Assembly: GCA_025667525.1 (NCBI GenBank)
Contig: CM046879.1
Span: forward strand, 365,508,639 to 365,572,638
Source of the DNA: Glebionis coronaria
Taxonomy: Eukaryota; Streptophyta; Magnoliopsida; Asterales; Asteraceae
Reading direction: 5' to 3'
Length of the DNA stretch: 64,000 nucleotides
The translations under genes were made by a program, and so were the position numbers. How positions within the stretch are numbered: the stretch's first letter is position 1; each line of letters begins with the position of its first letter. The notes under the pieces were generated by a model. The model was not told where the DNA came from. It did no database searches and saw only the letters and a list, made by a program, of their open reading frames with translations. Below, piece after piece: positions 49,675 to 62,356 of the stretch.

Positions 49675-51204
49675 AACCATTGCCATGCCCTCATGCAATG
49701 CTTAGTGATAAAGCAATTTTACATTTTTCTTATAATTAATCAACCTTGGCCTTATTTAAATTCTACTAAACAATAATTAAAATACTAAGAGAACTCAAAA
49801 CTTTAAAATAAACAAAAGATGAAAATAACTTGTAAAGAAGTCAAGGACTTACATTAGGGCTTTGGTGTTGCGAAGATTTATCACCCTCAAGTTTCACGTT
49901 CCCCAAACTAAGCTTAAAACGAGATCATTGTTATTATAAGTTAGTAAATCAAACACTTACACACATGGCTTAATTAAATGCTTAAACTCCCTTATTCCTA
50001 ATTGTATCTCTTATATCTTATTTTTGTCTTAGAATGATCATGAAGATGCATTTTTGGACTTATTTCGATAGTTTATTAAGGCTGAAAGCAAAGTAGGACG
50101 ATTTGATCAATAGTTAGCTAAAGGACAAAATCTCTTAAAACTGCTTCTCGGGATATCAAAAAGTTCATATCTTGGCATAACTTGGTTCACGATTTGAGAC
50201 CTTTCTCGGGCCGATATTTGACATGTACTTCATACTTCATATCTTCGAGAGACGTTCTTGAGATAATGGTCTTCTCATCATAATAGAGTTTCTTCACTTG
50301 GAGACTTTTGAGAGGTTCTCCCACTTTGTTGACCACGACTTCATGATTATTTCTTCAATCTCTATTTGTGATTTTGAGATACAACGATCCGCCTCCTTTT
50401 CGGACTTGGATCTATTTATCCTCATACCTTGTTAGGGTCTTTTCGGATAGACTTCTCCATGATCTTTATGGGAGTTGATTGCTTTTCGTCGTGAGTCTTG
50501 ATCCTTCATATTGACTTTAGGAATAATGCTTTTCACATCACTTTGGATCTTCAGCAATAAAATTTGAATCCTCATGCCTTGTTAGGGCCTTTTCGGACTC
50601 GCCAATCTTCGCGCCCCGCTTCATAAGTTATGCCTTGGCTATGAACTCTTATCATTACCGAGCAACTTTTAAACGATCTTGGGCTAGAAGCTAAGTAACT
50701 TTTCAAATCGTAAGACCTTACTTATTGCAGATAAATTATTAGCAAGTGATGGGAGAATAGGCAAATAATTACACCAAGTGAGCTTGCGCAAGAATACCGA
50801 CTTATAATTGACTCTATCATTTCTCGTCCTCCACAATTTAAAATCTCAAGTAATGAGACTCGTGGATACTTAGCCTAATAAACCAATTAAGGTCTACATG
50901 GTTAAGGATACTAGCTAGAATAAACTTGGATAAGTCTATTCGGGTTGAGTCAAAATAAACGCAACGGGCCTAATATGTCAAAGACTTCTAAACTAGCTAC
51001 ACCAATTTATTAATATTTTTGACTTTATTGCGGGATATATACATATGAAAGCAACGATAAAAATTTAAAAATTACAACTAAATGGCCAAAGTTAATAAAA
51101 AAATTTGAAAAATGTTGAAAAATAGGATTTTCCGGTTAAATGAAGGCATTTTCATGGAAAAGTCCACTTAAAACTTCGATAGAAGTCTCCCCTACACTTA
51201 AGAT

Positions 51205-51224
51205 AAACATTGTCCTCAATGTTT
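51205..51224 (-). promoter_or_regulatory. Conserved 3'-region hairpin (D)
   Basis: Identical 20 nt to A and B (AAACATTGAGGACAATGTTT on the minus strand). Confidence 0.75.
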
Positions 51225-51539
51225 AAGCATGTGGGAAAAGTCTCCCCTACACTTATGACATTGTGCACGTTGGTTAACTCGAGTTAAGGAAGAGACGACT
51301 AAAGTGATAAATTTCAAATGTGAGTATGAAGAAAATTGAATCACGATAGTTAAGAGATAGAACCGGGTTTCGGATAACACGGGAGCACGGTTCTTCAAAG
51401 ATTTCCAAGATTGCAGTTATCCCTGTAAGCACATCACCACACAAACACAAACGACCAAAATAGGTCCTCCCCTACACTTAGGGGGTTAAAGGGATAGATA
51501 CTCGGGCTGCCTCCTGAGGAGCGCTTGTTTTTGATAACC

Positions 51540-51557
51540 GAGTCACGAGCCTGACTC
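51540..51557 (-). promoter_or_regulatory. Post-integrase stem-loop (D)
   Basis: Minus strand GAGTCAGGCTCGTGACTC, 9 nt after the integrase stop; matches B's 13655-13672 except for two adjacent loop bases. Confidence 0.6.
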
Positions 51558-51566
51558 GACCCAAAT

Positions 51567-54272
51567 TCAGTTCATGGGGAACGTGGTGAGGGATGGAATC
51601 ACCTCCTTAGAGGTGTCCTCACCAAAGTACAACTTCACTCGTTGGCCATTCACCTTAAAATTTGGTCCATTAGGTTGAGCGAGCTCGAGAGTACCATATG
51701 GAAAAATTTGGGCGATGGTGAATGGGCCGGACCAACGAGATTTGAGCTTGCCCGAAAAGATTTTCAACCGAGAGTTAAAAAGTAAGACTTTGTCTCCAAC
51801 ATGGAACTCTCGGTTTTTGATCTTGGAGTCGTGGATGAGCTTAGTTCTTTCCTTATAGATCAAAGAATTTTCATAAGCCTCATTCCGAAGTTCATTTAGC
51901 TCATTGAGTTGGATCTTGCGTAGGTCACCGGCTTTGTTTATATCAAAATTAGCCCACTTCAGGGCCCAATAAGCCTTGTGCTCCAACTCAATGGGGAGGT
52001 GGCACGCTTTCCCGTACACAAGACGATAAGGCGTACAGCCGATCGGGGTCTTGTAAGCAGTACGGAAAGCCCACAAAGCATCATCGAGTTTATCAGCCCA
52101 TGCGGCACGATGCTCTCCCACGGTTCGTTCAAGAATTCGCTTAAGACCTCGGTTGGATATTTCAGCCTGGCCATTAGTTTGTGGGTGGTAGGCTGTGGAA
52201 AGACGATGATTTACACCGTACTTAGCCATGACTCTATCAAATTGGTCATTGCAGAAATGAGTCCCACGATCACTAATAATGGCGCGAGGTAAACCGAATC
52301 TAGCGAAAAGAGCTTTCAAAAAGTTACAAACCACCCTTGCGTCATTAGTAGGCAAAGCTTTGGCTTCAACCCACTTTGAAACGTAGTCAACGGCTACAAG
52401 GATGTATTTGTTTCCTTTAGACGAAGGGAATGGCCCCATAAAGTCGATACCCCAAACATCAAAAATTTCACATTCTTGAATGAAATGTTGAGGCATCTCG
52501 TCTTTATGTGTGATTTTGCCTTGCTTTTGGCAAACATCACATCTTTTGACCATATCGTGAGCGTCACGGTATATGGAGGGCCAATAAAATCCCGAATCAA
52601 ACACTTTCTTAGCGGTGTAGTTGGGACCAAAGTGACCACCGGTGGGTCCTTTGTGGCAAGCATCAAGGATGTCAGACGCTGCCGGTCCATCAACACATCG
52701 GCGAATTATCATATCAGCACACTGTTTGAATAGGTAAGGGTCGTCCCAAAAGTAAGTCTTGATGTCGGTAAAGAACTTCTTCTTTTGTTGGGACGTCAAC
52801 CCTTCCTTGAGAATTCCACCCGCCAAGTAGTTTGCAAAATCTGCAAACCACGGGGTTTCATTCGGCTTCGAGTTTATAGACATTAAGGTCTCCAAGGGAA
52901 AAGAATCATTGATTTCTTTGGTCTGATGATCCCCTTGGTATGGATCCTCAAGTCTACTAAGATGGTCCGCGGCTAGGTTTTCTGCTCCTTTTTTATCGCG
53001 GATGTCAATTTTAAATTCCTGGAGCAGCAAAACCCAGCGAAGAAGTCTTGGTTTGGAATCTTGCTTTGTCAACAAGTACTTCAACGCGGAATGATCGGTG
53101 TACACAATGGTGGTAGAAAGGACAAGATAGGGGCGGAATTTTTCAAAAGCATAGACAACAGCTAAAAGCTCTTTCTCAGTTGTCGTATAATGCAATTGTG
53201 CCCCCGTCATTGTCTTGCTAGCGTAGTGGATCGGTTGGAAGTGTTTGTTCACTCTTTGTCCAAGAACCGCTCCAATAGCAAAATCGCTAGCATCGCACAT
53301 CAACTCAAAGGGCAGCTCCCAATTAGGGGTAACCAAGACGGGTGCCTTAGTTAGCTTATCCTTAAGTGAGTTAAAGGCTTCAAGGCACTCTTTGGAAAAG
53401 ATAAAAGGAGTATATTTTTCCAAGAGGTGGGTCATCGGGCGAGCGATTTGAGAAAAATCTTTGATGAATCGACGATAGAAGCCCGCATGACCCAGAAAAC
53501 TTCTCACACCCTTCACAGTTGAAGGTGGAGGCAACTTAGCGATTACATCGACTTTAGCACGGTCAACTTCCAGACCGGCTTTCGAGATCTTATGTCCAAG
53601 CACGACGCCTTCTTTTACCATGAAATGGCATTTTTCCCAATTTAGAACTAGGCGAGTGTCTTCGCACCGCTGTAGCATACGTTCTAAATTGGAAAGGCAA
53701 GTAGAGAAGGAATCCCCAAAGACCGAGAAATCATCCATGAAGACTTCCATGGTTTGTTCAACCATGTCATGGAAGATAGCTAACATACACCTTTGGAAAG
53801 TCCCTGGCGCATTACATAAGCCAAAAGGCATTCTTTTGTAAGCGAAAGTGCCATAGGGACAAGTGAATGTAGTCTTCTCTTGATCTTGGGGATCGATGGG
53901 TATTTGAAAATAACCCGAGAAACCATCGAGAAAACAGTAATATTCATTACCGGCTAATCGTTCAAGCATTTGGTCCATGAAAGGTAGAGGGAAATGATCC
54001 TTTCTCGTGGCATCATTGAGTTTGCGGTAGTCTATACAAACTCTCCACCCAGTAACGAGACGAGTGGGAATCAACTCGTTGTGTTCATTGGGAACAACGG
54101 TTATTCCGCCCTTCTTGGGCACACAATGGATTTGACTTACCCATGGTGAATCCGAAATAGGGTAAATCATACCCGCATCAAGAAGTTTAATGACTTCTGT
54201 TTTGATGACTTCATGGATTTTTGGATTCACCCTTCGTTGGCTTTGAATAGTGGGCTTATAGTCGTCCTCCAT
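51567..54272 (-). CDS. Element D RT-RNase H-integrase (intact after a frameshift)
   Basis: 901 codons from MEDDYKPT with all catalytic motifs. [17 protein letters not shown] (42-56), [11 protein letters not shown] (114-124), FMDD (178-181). RNase H: CDASD (Asp327), Glu in TEKELL, YTDHS (Asp393), ADHLSR (Asp436). Integrase: zinc ligands His540, His547, Cys578, Cys581; catalytic Asp610, Asp668, Glu704 with 35 residues between the last two; C-terminal [11 protein letters not shown] (GPF/Y motif). Athila lineage. The frame is offset from the protease frame by two extra bases in a CA repeat near 54283-54292, so it is not translated as one polyprotein as it stands. Confidence 0.95.
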   Translation of the reverse strand: MEDDYKPTIQSQRRVNPKIHEVIKTEVIKLLDAGMIYPISDSPWVSQIHCVPKKGGITVVPNEHNELIPTRLVTGWRVCIDYRKLNDATRKDHFPLPFMDQMLERLAGNEYYCFLDGFSGYFQIPIDPQDQEKTTFTCPYGTFAYKRMPFGLCNAPGTFQRCMLAIFHDMVEQTMEVFMDDFSVFGDSFSTCLSNLERMLQRCEDTRLVLNWEKCHFMVKEGVVLGHKISKAGLEVDRAKVDVIAKLPPPSTVKGVRSFLGHAGFYRRFIKDFSQIARPMTHLLEKYTPFIFSKECLEAFNSLKDKLTKAPVLVTPNWELPFELMCDASDFAIGAVLGQRVNKHFQPIHYASKTMTGAQLHYTTTEKELLAVVYAFEKFRPYLVLSTTIVYTDHSALKYLLTKQDSKPRLLRWVLLLQEFKIDIRDKKGAENLAADHLSRLEDPYQGDHQTKEINDSFPLETLMSINSKPNETPWFADFANYLAGGILKEGLTSQQKKKFFTDIKTYFWDDPYLFKQCADMIIRRCVDGPAASDILDACHKGPTGGHFGPNYTAKKVFDSGFYWPSIYRDAHDMVKRCDVCQKQGKITHKDEMPQHFIQECEIFDVWGIDFMGPFPSSKGNKYILVAVDYVSKWVEAKALPTNDARVVCNFLKALFARFGLPRAIISDRGTHFCNDQFDRVMAKYGVNHRLSTAYHPQTNGQAEISNRGLKRILERTVGEHRAAWADKLDDALWAFRTAYKTPIGCTPYRLVYGKACHLPIELEHKAYWALKWANFDINKAGDLRKIQLNELNELRNEAYENSLIYKERTKLIHDSKIKNREFHVGDKVLLFNSRLKIFSGKLKSRWSGPFTIAQIFPYGTLELAQPNGPNFKVNGQRVKLYFGEDTSKEVIPSLTTFPMN

Positions 54273-55795
54273 GAGAATTTTGTGTGTGTGCAGAAGTGAG
54301 GATCAATTCCACGAATATCCGATATTTTCCAAGCGATAGCCTTCTTATGATCTTTCAACACAGCGACAAGTCGGGCTTTCTCTTCATCCTTCAAATCCTT
54401 GGCAATGATGACTGGCGACTTCTTTTGTTCTTCGAGGAATACATACTCAAGATGGGGTGGCAACTCCTTAAGTTCCAAATCCGGAGGATTGTCGACGGGA
54501 GGCGTGTTCGAAGTCGGAGTATCGATAGCAATGATAGTGGGAGATGGAGGAGAAGGGTTGTCTTCTTTGAGGATATTAGCAATGAAACTGAGGTCTTCAT
54601 CCCAAGTGGCAGTAGAATCGTCATTGTTTTGCTTCACATCTCCCAAGGTGGCTTCCAAATCTTTCCAAAGGAAATCACTTTCTCCAGATAGAGATAGTGA
54701 TGAGTCGATAGAGGAAACGGTCTCAACATTGGGAAGAGAGGTAGGAATGTTTTTACAAGCATCCTTGAAGTGTTCTTCACAAGCCTCATCAAGAACGTCA
54801 ATACAATTAACACTCTCGGAAGAAGAAGGCTGTTTAGATAACTTTCCCATGTTGAAGACTACTTTATCGTCACCCACTCTCATGATAAGCTCACCGGCTT
54901 CAACATCAATGAGAGTGCGACCGGTCCTCAAGAATGGACGACCAACAATGAGTGGCACACGGGGGTCCATCTCGTAGTCGACGACAACAAAATCGGCAGG
55001 GAAGGTGAATTTGTCGACTCCTACAATGACGTCTTCGGCTATCCCCACTGGATAAGCAACCGTACGGTTGGCCAATTCCAAAGTCATTTTGGTGGGAACT
55101 AGCTCTGGGAGAGATAATTGCTTCCAAACACTTAGAGGCATGAGATTAATACTGGCACCTAGATCGGCTAGGGCCATGCAATTCTCTACTCCCGGGAAAT
55201 TGCAAGGGATAAGAAAACGACCCGGATCACCAAGCTTGATTGGCAATTTCCTTAAGAGCACTGCAGAGCAGTTCTCATTAAGTTGGGTTTTGGCGAGATC
55301 GAGGAGCTTTTCCTTGTCGCTCAGAAGATCTTTAAACATTTTGGCATATTTGGGCATGTGAGCGAGAGCCTCAGCGAAGGAGATATTGAAATTCAGTTTC
55401 TTGAACATTTTTAGGAAGTTCGAAACTTGAATATCATCCTTGCTCTTTTGCTTCTCTTTCCTCAACCTTGAAGGATAAGGTATATTGGAAGAAGAGGAAG
55501 GCTTTAAGGGAATAGGATCACTCACAACCACGGGTGGAGGAGGGGTAGAAAGAAGAGGTGGAGAAATTTGGGAAGGAGAAGGAGGAGGAATAGGAGCAGG
55601 CGACTCGTTCTCCTGAGTCACAATCACCGGTGGAGGTATAGGAAGCTCGGGTTCCGTAGTACCTTTGCCACTTCGAGTGGTGATTGCTTTCATCTCCCCT
55701 CTTGGGTTCGCAACGGTGTTACTCGGAAGAGTACCCGAAGAAGAGGGTTGACTACTTTGGAAGAAACTAGCCATCATGTTCCTCAGATCATTAGT
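54227..55795 (-). CDS. Element D protease and linker to RT
   Basis: In frame with gag after a TAG. TTRSGKG and a Pro-rich linker, [17 protein letters not shown], protease loop [28 protein letters not shown], then the linker ([43 protein letters not shown]) up to [11 protein letters not shown] and related proteins read [11 protein letters not shown] here; a CA dinucleotide expansion throws D out of frame and adds about 17 aberrant residues before a stop. Confidence 0.93.
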   Translation of the reverse strand, partial: TNDLRNMMASFFQSSQPSSSGTLPSNTVANPRGEMKAITTRSGKGTTEPELPIPPPVIVTQENESPAPIPPPSPSQISPPLLSTPPPPVVVSDPIPLKPSSSSNIPYPSRLRKEKQKSKDDIQVSNFLKMFKKLNFNISFAEALAHMPKYAKMFKDLLSDKEKLLDLAKTQLNENCSAVLLRKLPIKLGDPGRFLIPCNFPGVENCMALADLGASINLMPLSVWKQLSLPELVPTKMTLELANRTVAYPVGIAEDVIVGVDKFTFPADFVVVDYEMDPRVPLIVGRPFLRTGRTLIDVEAGELIMRVGDDKVVFNMGKLSKQPSSSESVNCIDVLDEACEEHFKDACKNIPTSLPNVETVSSIDSSLSLSGESDFLWKDLEATLGDVKQNNDDSTATWDEDLSFIANILKEDNPSPPSPTIIAIDTPTSNTPPVDNPPDLELKELPPHLEYVFLEEQKKSPVIIAKDLKDEEKARLVAVLKDHKKAIAWKISDIRGIDPHFCTHTKFSWRTTISPLFKANEG

Positions 55796-57250
55796 CTAGC
55801 TATCCAACGTGTTTCTCATGTCAGCTCTCAAATCATTTCCTTGCTTTACCAAATCTGCCTTCAAATTGCGCACTTCCTCTTGGAGATTTCCCACAATCAC
55901 ATCATTGGTCCTCATGCAGGTTGCGACTTCTTGGTGTAATGCAGTGGTGGTTTGGTTGGAAGGATCATTGTATGCAGGTGGTTGGTAAGCAGGTTGTTGG
56001 TAGACTTGATTGTTGCGTTGAGGTGGTTGTTGTTGTTTATGAGGTGGGATGTATGGTTGTCGAGGTTGTTGTTGTTGAGGAGAGCGGTTAAGGTTTTGTT
56101 GTTGGTTTGAGTTGGTAGGAGGGAAACCAGGTGGTGAAAGGTAATTGTTGGATCGATAGCTAAGCAAGTTACGGTCACCTTGAGGTCTAGCTTGATAAGC
56201 AGGTTGTTGGTAGGTGCCATATGCCGCATTCACATTCTCAGCAGGGTAATCTTGGGTGGCGGTACAAGTTGTGTAGGAGTGGGGACCACCGCATATCTCA
56301 CAAGGTTGGCTGACAGCGTTCACTTGTGCATTTTTGGCGTTGTTGCTGTTGTTGTTGCTGACGGTGTGGGTGACAAGCGATTCAAGAAGCGTAGTGATTT
56401 TGTCTAATCGCTTGTCGCTGTCATTAGTGCTAGCACTAGCAACATTGGTCCTAATGCTCTTGGTTTGCACACGAGACTTGTTCTCAATGATATCCCAAGC
56501 AGCATTGGAAGTCTTAGCCAATAGATTACCCCCCGAAGCACTATTCAGTGAATCTTGGTCATTTATGCTTAAACCATTGTAAAAAGTATTTATTTGATGA
56601 ACTTTGGTAAAACCATGTTGTGGGCATTTTCTTAAAAGATCTTTAAAGCGATCCCAATATTCACTGAATGACTCGTCGTACTTTTGTTCAAAGGTTATAA
56701 TCTCATTCCGCAAAGCGGTAGTACGAGAGGGTGGAAAAAAGTATTTGATAAACTTTGTTTCCAAATCCGTCCACGAGAGAATACTCTGTGGCGGTTCCTT
56801 AGCAAGCCAATGCCGGGCTTGTCCCTCTAAAGAAAAGGGAAAAAGTTGTAACCTTATTACTTCTTGTGGAACGCCATTGAACTTGACCGTGTTCGTGAGT
56901 TGTAGAAATCTCTTGATGTGATCGTGTGGGTCATCAATGGTTCGTCCAAAGAATGGTTGAGCTGAGACCATCTGGATAAAGCCTGACTTTAACTCGAAAT
57001 TGTTGGCGGCAATTGGTGGAATAACAATTGGATCCATGTTGCCATCGACATGAGCTTGCAGCAATTCAATCATTGGGCGATTATCCGGAAGGTGCTCATT
57101 GTTGTTGTTATTGTTCATGTTGTTGAAAGGCGGGTTGTTGTTGTTATTATTGTTGTTCGGAGGTGGTATGTTATTGTTGTTTTGTACACCAGCCATGTCT
57201 AAGTTATCGAGAGGCTCGGGCTCTTGATAGGACGTGGATCGAGTGCGCAT
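55796..57250 (-). CDS. Element D gag
   Basis: 484 residues from MRTRSTSYQEPEP (ATG 57250-57248). Asn-rich N-terminus, capsid core (DDPHDHIKRFLQL, LEGQARHWLAKEPP, LRKCPQHGFTKVHQINTFYNGL), zinc knuckle CEICGGPHSYTTC (CX2CX3HX4C), tail YQARPQGDRNLLSY and a Gln/Pro-rich end. Ends LDS then TAG; the same frame continues [12 protein letters not shown] into protease. The stop sits where a Gln codon (CAG) would read on, so either a nonsense change or a gag/pol boundary. Confidence 0.94.
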   Translation of the reverse strand: MRTRSTSYQEPEPLDNLDMAGVQNNNNIPPPNNNNNNNNPPFNNMNNNNNNEHLPDNRPMIELLQAHVDGNMDPIVIPPIAANNFELKSGFIQMVSAQPFFGRTIDDPHDHIKRFLQLTNTVKFNGVPQEVIRLQLFPFSLEGQARHWLAKEPPQSILSWTDLETKFIKYFFPPSRTTALRNEIITFEQKYDESFSEYWDRFKDLLRKCPQHGFTKVHQINTFYNGLSINDQDSLNSASGGNLLAKTSNAAWDIIENKSRVQTKSIRTNVASASTNDSDKRLDKITTLLESLVTHTVSNNNSNNAKNAQVNAVSQPCEICGGPHSYTTCTATQDYPAENVNAAYGTYQQPAYQARPQGDRNLLSYRSNNYLSPPGFPPTNSNQQQNLNRSPQQQQPRQPYIPPHKQQQPPQRNNQVYQQPAYQPPAYNDPSNQTTTALHQEVATCMRTNDVIVGNLQEEVRNLKADLVKQGNDLRADMRNTLDS

Positions 57251-57434
57251 ACACCTGAAAAAGAACGAACAAAGCAAAAATATTTTTGGTTTTTATTGTT
57301 TTTTAATTTTTAGGATTTTTGAAAATTTTGTATTTTTTAGTTGTTTTTGAAAATTTTTGAAAAAGTAACGTTCACGGGGAACGGATCCCAAAATCCAAAT
57401 TCTCACAAAAAACTTTTGATCTTAACAAGAGGAG
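57251..57434 (-). other. Element D untranslated leader
   Basis: 184 nt. GGATC plus hairpin CGTTCCCCGTGAACG (57369-57383) near the primer site, then a very AT-rich stretch, ending TTCTTTTTCAG/GTGT directly before the gag ATG. Confidence 0.65.
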
Positions 57435-57449
57435 CCGGCAGCGGCGCCA
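57435..57449 (-). promoter_or_regulatory. Element D primer binding site
   Basis: Minus strand TGGCGCCGCTGCCGG, two bases from the LTR; tRNA-Asp-like. Confidence 0.85.
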
Positions 57450-57451
57450 TT

Positions 57452-58962
57452 TGATATTATGATTTTGATTGGGTTCAAAATATTTCTCGGAATCCTCTCG
57501 AATTGATCTCAGTTAAAAATGGAATGACTTGTTCTTGGTGACAAAAAGTGGATTTGGTTTTCTATTCTACTAAACAGGTAAGTGAATAAAATGGTAATGA
57601 AGTAAACTTAAAACAAGCAACAAATAATAAGCAAAACTTGAATTAATACTGGAAAAATACCCTACGCGGAATGTAACACCATTCGGAAAGTTCCCCTATG
57701 CGGAATGTTGTTCTATTCGGAATATTTGATGCTATTCGGAAAGATTGCTATGCGGAATAAAAAGCTCAATTCGGAAAACTTGCCCTATGCGGAAAAATAA
57801 GCTTATTCGGAAAAACCTGGCTATTCGGAATATTTTGCTTATGCGGAAAAATGTTGCTCTATGCGGAATAATAGAAACCATGCGGAAAAATTAGTCCATT
57901 CGGAAAATATGACCATGCGGAAAAATTAGCTTGTTCGGAAAGTAAAGCCTATTCGGAATATAAGGGCTATTCGGAAAAATGTTCCGAATAAGGAAACTGA
58001 GAAACGGCTATGCGGAATATCCAGAATATTCCGAGTAATGAAACGAAAACACCCCTATTCGGAATATTTGAAAATGTTCCGAATAAGGGAAACACAAAAT
58101 GGCCTATTCGGAAAGTCTGGGAACGAAGAACAGTAACAGCAGCGATATAACAGGGGACACGGATTTTACTCAAAATCAACTCCAATACTTAAAAAGGTTT
58201 TACCAAACTAACCAATAATCATTAACATACCATAAGAAACAAATCCCAACAATAAAAACACTAAATCAACAACTTTTTGTAATCAAACTTGAATCAAATA
58301 AGAAACTTAGAAACTTGCAAACAAGATGAATAGAAAGATGGAATGGATTGATTAATGTAAAAGTAACAAGGTTAATGGTTTAGGATTACAAGATTGAAAG
58401 AAAAAGATGAAAATCACCAAACTCCCTAATGGAGTTGGTGATGGAACGAACCTAAGTTACTGGAAAAAGGAAAATGAAGCTAACTCCCTAATTGTGTGAA
58501 GGGAGTTTCTATTTATACTCCTAGTGGTTGGTTGGTGAGTGGGCTTTCTCCCTTTCTTCTTGTCTTCTCGTCTTTTCAGAAAAGTTGACGTTTTCGATTC
58601 TGATTCGGGATTTGTCGTCGATTAAATCCAACTCGTCTTTTAATTTCTTCGTTAAATAGACTCGAGTTTCTTCGACTTATGAAAATCTTCCGTCTTTAGT
58701 CCTTTTCTTCGATAAATCTTCGAATAGGCCCAGTGACTTCAAATCTTTTGCATCTCTTGGACAATAGACTTCGTCTTCAGTCTTTTTCCTTGATAAAACC
58801 CGTGAAATCCCATGTTTTCTTTAATATTCATCCGGTTAGCTCTGAAAACACAATAAACACAAAAACCACGCATAATTCCAAACAAATGATATTAAATACG
58901 TGTTTTGGTCTTGTTTTAGCCCGAATTAAGTGGTAAAAGGATGGGTGTTTACACACCTATCA
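57452..58962 (-). mobile_element. Element D 5' LTR (1,511 bp)
   Basis: TGATA...TATCA, flanked by ACCGG (58963-58967) matching 48145-48149. TATA box complement at 58510-58517; TTCCG array at 57665-58117. Confidence 0.96.
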
Positions 58963-61900
58963 ACCGGTTTTTAACTAATTTTACTAATTAGTTAAAAAAA
59001 CGCGGTTGACACTTATTTAAAAACAAAACTAGATTAAACTTAAACTATTCATCACATGAACACAATTAGGGGTTTGCTAATTACTTGCAATTAAGCCCTA
59101 ATAACATCCAGTTTTATGATTAAGGTGGTAATGATCAAAACCCAAGCAATAAACCTGCCACCTCACCACACATATGTTCACATGAAACCTCCCCTACACA
59201 CGTTCTTTGGGTAAAATGACAAAGCCATGCAGAGAATCAACCATCCACAATATAGCTTCATTTCTTAGCTCATTGGGAGCCCTTTGATCAATTCTCACCA
59301 GCTAGGAACTCAACAAAACGCCAAGATAACTTCACGTGATCAAGCAATTTTCAAACTTCCAAGGGCATTACTTGAAGTTCACCACTAGGGTTTCACTTTG
59401 TTTTTCAGCTTTGTAGGACTTGTAACCCTCTATATAAAGGGTTTAGATTACACCATTGTAGTTTGCTCTTGGTTTTTATTTTAGTCAAGAATCTGTAAAT
59501 CCTTTTTTCAAGTAATGAAAAAGTGTTTGATATCTTTGATGAATTCCAAGTGCCATTCTCATTTACTTATTGTTATTGGTTCTAGTTTGTGATTGTGAAG
59601 TTTCAAAACTTTTTTTTAAAGATTATGCAAGAAATTGCATGATTTTCCAAAACCTGATTTTTTCTAAGTTCTTTGGTTCAAACCTTTGAAATTTTTGGGC
59701 TAAGATTGATCACACCACACTGATAAGAAGATTATCAAGGTGAGGCGAGGTCTTGGTTTGGGGATATTCAAAGAGTGGGTACAAATCTTGAAAAGATCTT
59801 GTTTCATTTTTCATTTTTTTCTTTACATACTCTGTTGATTTCTCACCTTGTTGTTCTTAGTAGCTACTGGAAGCTTGTGCCTTGTTTAGCTAGGCATATA
59901 AGCTCAAATATTCGTGAGTGTGGATTTACATTCATGAGGTTTAAACTCTTTTACCCAAAAATCTATCAAGAAAGTGGTTTGAAGTGTTTTGGTAACCTTT
60001 TGTTGTTTTGTTTGTTCTTGATGCATGAATCTTGTTGATTATGCTTTGTGATGATGTTATGATGCTTGTTTGAGTTTGGTCTAACCTGTTACACACATTT
60101 ACTTTGTTAAATCTTGGATTAAAAAGTTTAAGGGGTGTTTAGGTTTACTGATTTAAGCTTTGTATGTGAGTTTGAGTAGGAGTTAAGTGTTTATTAGGGT
60201 TGGTATCTGTTTACTAAGTGATTGTATGCTTTTATCTACAAGTTTTGTGCTTTGAACATCAAATATGAATATTGTGCTATAACTTGATTGTTTTTGCCTG
60301 TTTTGACCTAAATTTTTGGAAACACTTAGAGTGTATGCATATTTAGGGTTAAAAAGTGTTTAAACAAAGTTTGTATAACCTGTTTGAAAGATTTGAGGGT
60401 TTGAAATTGGATTTATGGTCAAGTATATCAGCAAAGTTCATCTTGTGTTCTTCATTGTTCATCAGTTAAGTCACATAGGTTGAATCTAGGTCTAATCTTT
60501 GAACCAATGTATGAAACAAGTTTGTTTGTGTTCATTTGAATTTATTTAAGCTTGTGTATGCATTTGGTGAAATTTGGTTGGCTTAATTTTGCTTAATCTG
60601 CTTATTACTTCAAATCTGCTTATTTTTCATGTCTGTGCAATGTCTGATGCTGTTTTGAATTAACTGTATCAATTGGCTTGGTGAAATTGTGTTTTATTTG
60701 TTGATTGAGGACTCCTTATAAACCACTGGTTATAAGGGTGCCTTGTTTGTTCATCAATTCCAACAAAAGTCCACAAAAGACAAAAGTTAATTAAGTAAAG
60801 CAATGGACACTTTTCCCACTGCTGGACACCCAAAACTAGCCACTGTTAGTGCAATTTTTCAAACAGCTTATCAATAAGCTATAATTGCTTATTTAGACCT
60901 GCAACAACTTCGTTTTTATAATCAATCTTCCTTAATTGACCCATTTGACTATTCTGGAGCACTTGAGACTTTGACTTTTAGGTTTGACTAGAAAACCAAC
61001 TTAGTTGACATTTACATAAGTGCTTATTTGCTTTTCCAGCTTATTCATTGTGCTTTTTGGAAATGTTTTTTATTATTAAGCTTAGTTAAGTGATTTGAAA
61101 CATATTGCAACAAGAATCAGCTCTTGAAACTGCCTAGAACTCGAAAACGACAATTTTGTCGTTCTGTGTTAGGCTTATTTCTTGGGCTTATTCAAAAATT
61201 CTTTTTACAAAAGGCTTATTGAGGTCAAGAGAAGGACGTGTGTGAAATTACAGCCTATGGCATTGGCTTATAGCTTAATGGGCCATAAAGCCCATTAAGA
61301 ATAAGCTGTTTTGAAATAAGTTGTGATAAGCTCATTTTCAGCTTTTGGGCCTTTGAAACTTTGTGTTTAAAATTAAATATTAAGCTTAACTAGAAGTTTT
61401 GGGCCATTTTTGTGAACATTTTTCTTATTGGGCCAATTTGAGCCCATTAAGGGGTCTGTTTACTATTTGGCCCATTTGTAGGCCCATTAGCGGTAATTTG
61501 GTCATTTCAAGTTCATTTTCTGTTTATTTAAGTTAAATTAAACTAGTTTGCAAGTTTTTAGAATTTTTTATAAATTTTGAATTTTTATTAATATTTTATT
61601 ATTAAAACTAGTTTTTAATAATTTTTCAACTTTTTCATTTTTCCTAGGTTAAAAACATTAAATTAGGATTTTTAAAAATTTTAGATTAATTTTCTTGTCA
61701 TTTAATTAATTTTTAGGATTATTTTAATATTTTTATAGTTTTTAATCATTTTTAAATTGTTTTAATTAATTTTAAATTTTCTAAAAATAGTTCTTAGTTT
61801 AATTAAGTTATTATAAAGGTTTACAAATTAAAAAAATCTCATTTTGGGCTTTTTGTTAATTAAATTAATTTTTTGGGCTTTAATTAGCATTAAAAAATTA

Positions 61901-62000
61901 TTATTTAATTTAATAAAAGGTTTGAGTGATTTTTTATTTTTTGTAAACTCTAATTACATTTTTTAGGATGTATTGCAATTTTCTAGGAATTTTTAGGGTA
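58963..62000 (+). mobile_element. Element E 3' LTR, piece 3 (right end uncertain)
   Basis: Continues E after D. A TATA box (TATATAAA, 59431-59438) fits an LTR promoter. Beyond it lie CTGCTTATT words (60597-60630) like those in A's LTR, TGGGCC/TGGGCT motifs (61180-61500), an imperfect palindrome (60714-60737), and an AT-rich stretch (61520-62010) like A's 18440-18780. The LTR end is not certain; TTATCA at 59732-59737 is an alternative, much earlier end. No gene supported, including the 87-codon frame at 59775-60038. Confidence 0.5.
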
Positions 62001-62029
62001 ATTTTTAAATTTCGTCATATTTTACGGTT

Positions 62030-62356
62030 TTACATGTACGACTTTCGTCTTAGTGTAATTTTTATTGTAACCGTCATCCTTTTCTCTTTTCTTTCTTCAT
62101 AATCATAATCACATATATTAATCATCTCTTTACACAACACACTAGCCTCCTTGAGAACGAACTCACTCATTGGGTCATTTGTGCACGGTTTTCCTAAACC
62201 GTCGTACTTACCCTCATTTACACTTTCTTTTCCTAAACAAGGTTGTATACTACACGTATCACATAGCCAAAAGCTTCTCATAACAGTCATATGAAACATG
62301 TCATAATCACCTCCTACTCTTCGCCTTTGCATGCTCGGCACCAAGTAACTAACCAT
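62030..62356 (-). CDS. Unrecognised 108-codon open frame
   Basis: Reads MVSYLVPSMQRRRVGGDYDM and ends EERKEKRMTVTIKITLRRKS. I do not recognise it. It lies downstream, in minus sense, of the integrase relic at 62567-62980 and may be part of that decayed element. Confidence 0.15.
   Translation of the reverse strand: MVSYLVPSMQRRRVGGDYDMFHMTVMRSFWLCDTCSIQPCLGKESVNEGKYDGLGKPCTNDPMSEFVLKEASVLCKEMINICDYDYEERKEKRMTVTIKITLRRKSYM

Larger units (their letters stand above)
49675..51566 (-). other. Element D 3' non-coding region
   Basis: About 1.9 kb without a gene; no env-like frame. Contains two CCTTGTTAGGG(C/T)CTTTTC repeats (about 50432 and 50579), the hairpin at 51205-51224, three extra polypurine-tract complements (51186-51200, 51242-51254, 51466-51480), and the stem-loop at 51540-51557. 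Close to B's 3' region. Confidence 0.8.

Noticed and set aside
59732..59737. TTATCA as the certain end of E's LTR
   Set aside because: It would fit a 1.5-kb LTR, but LTR-like sequence with A-type words and motifs continues for about 2 kb; without the second E LTR the end cannot be fixed.
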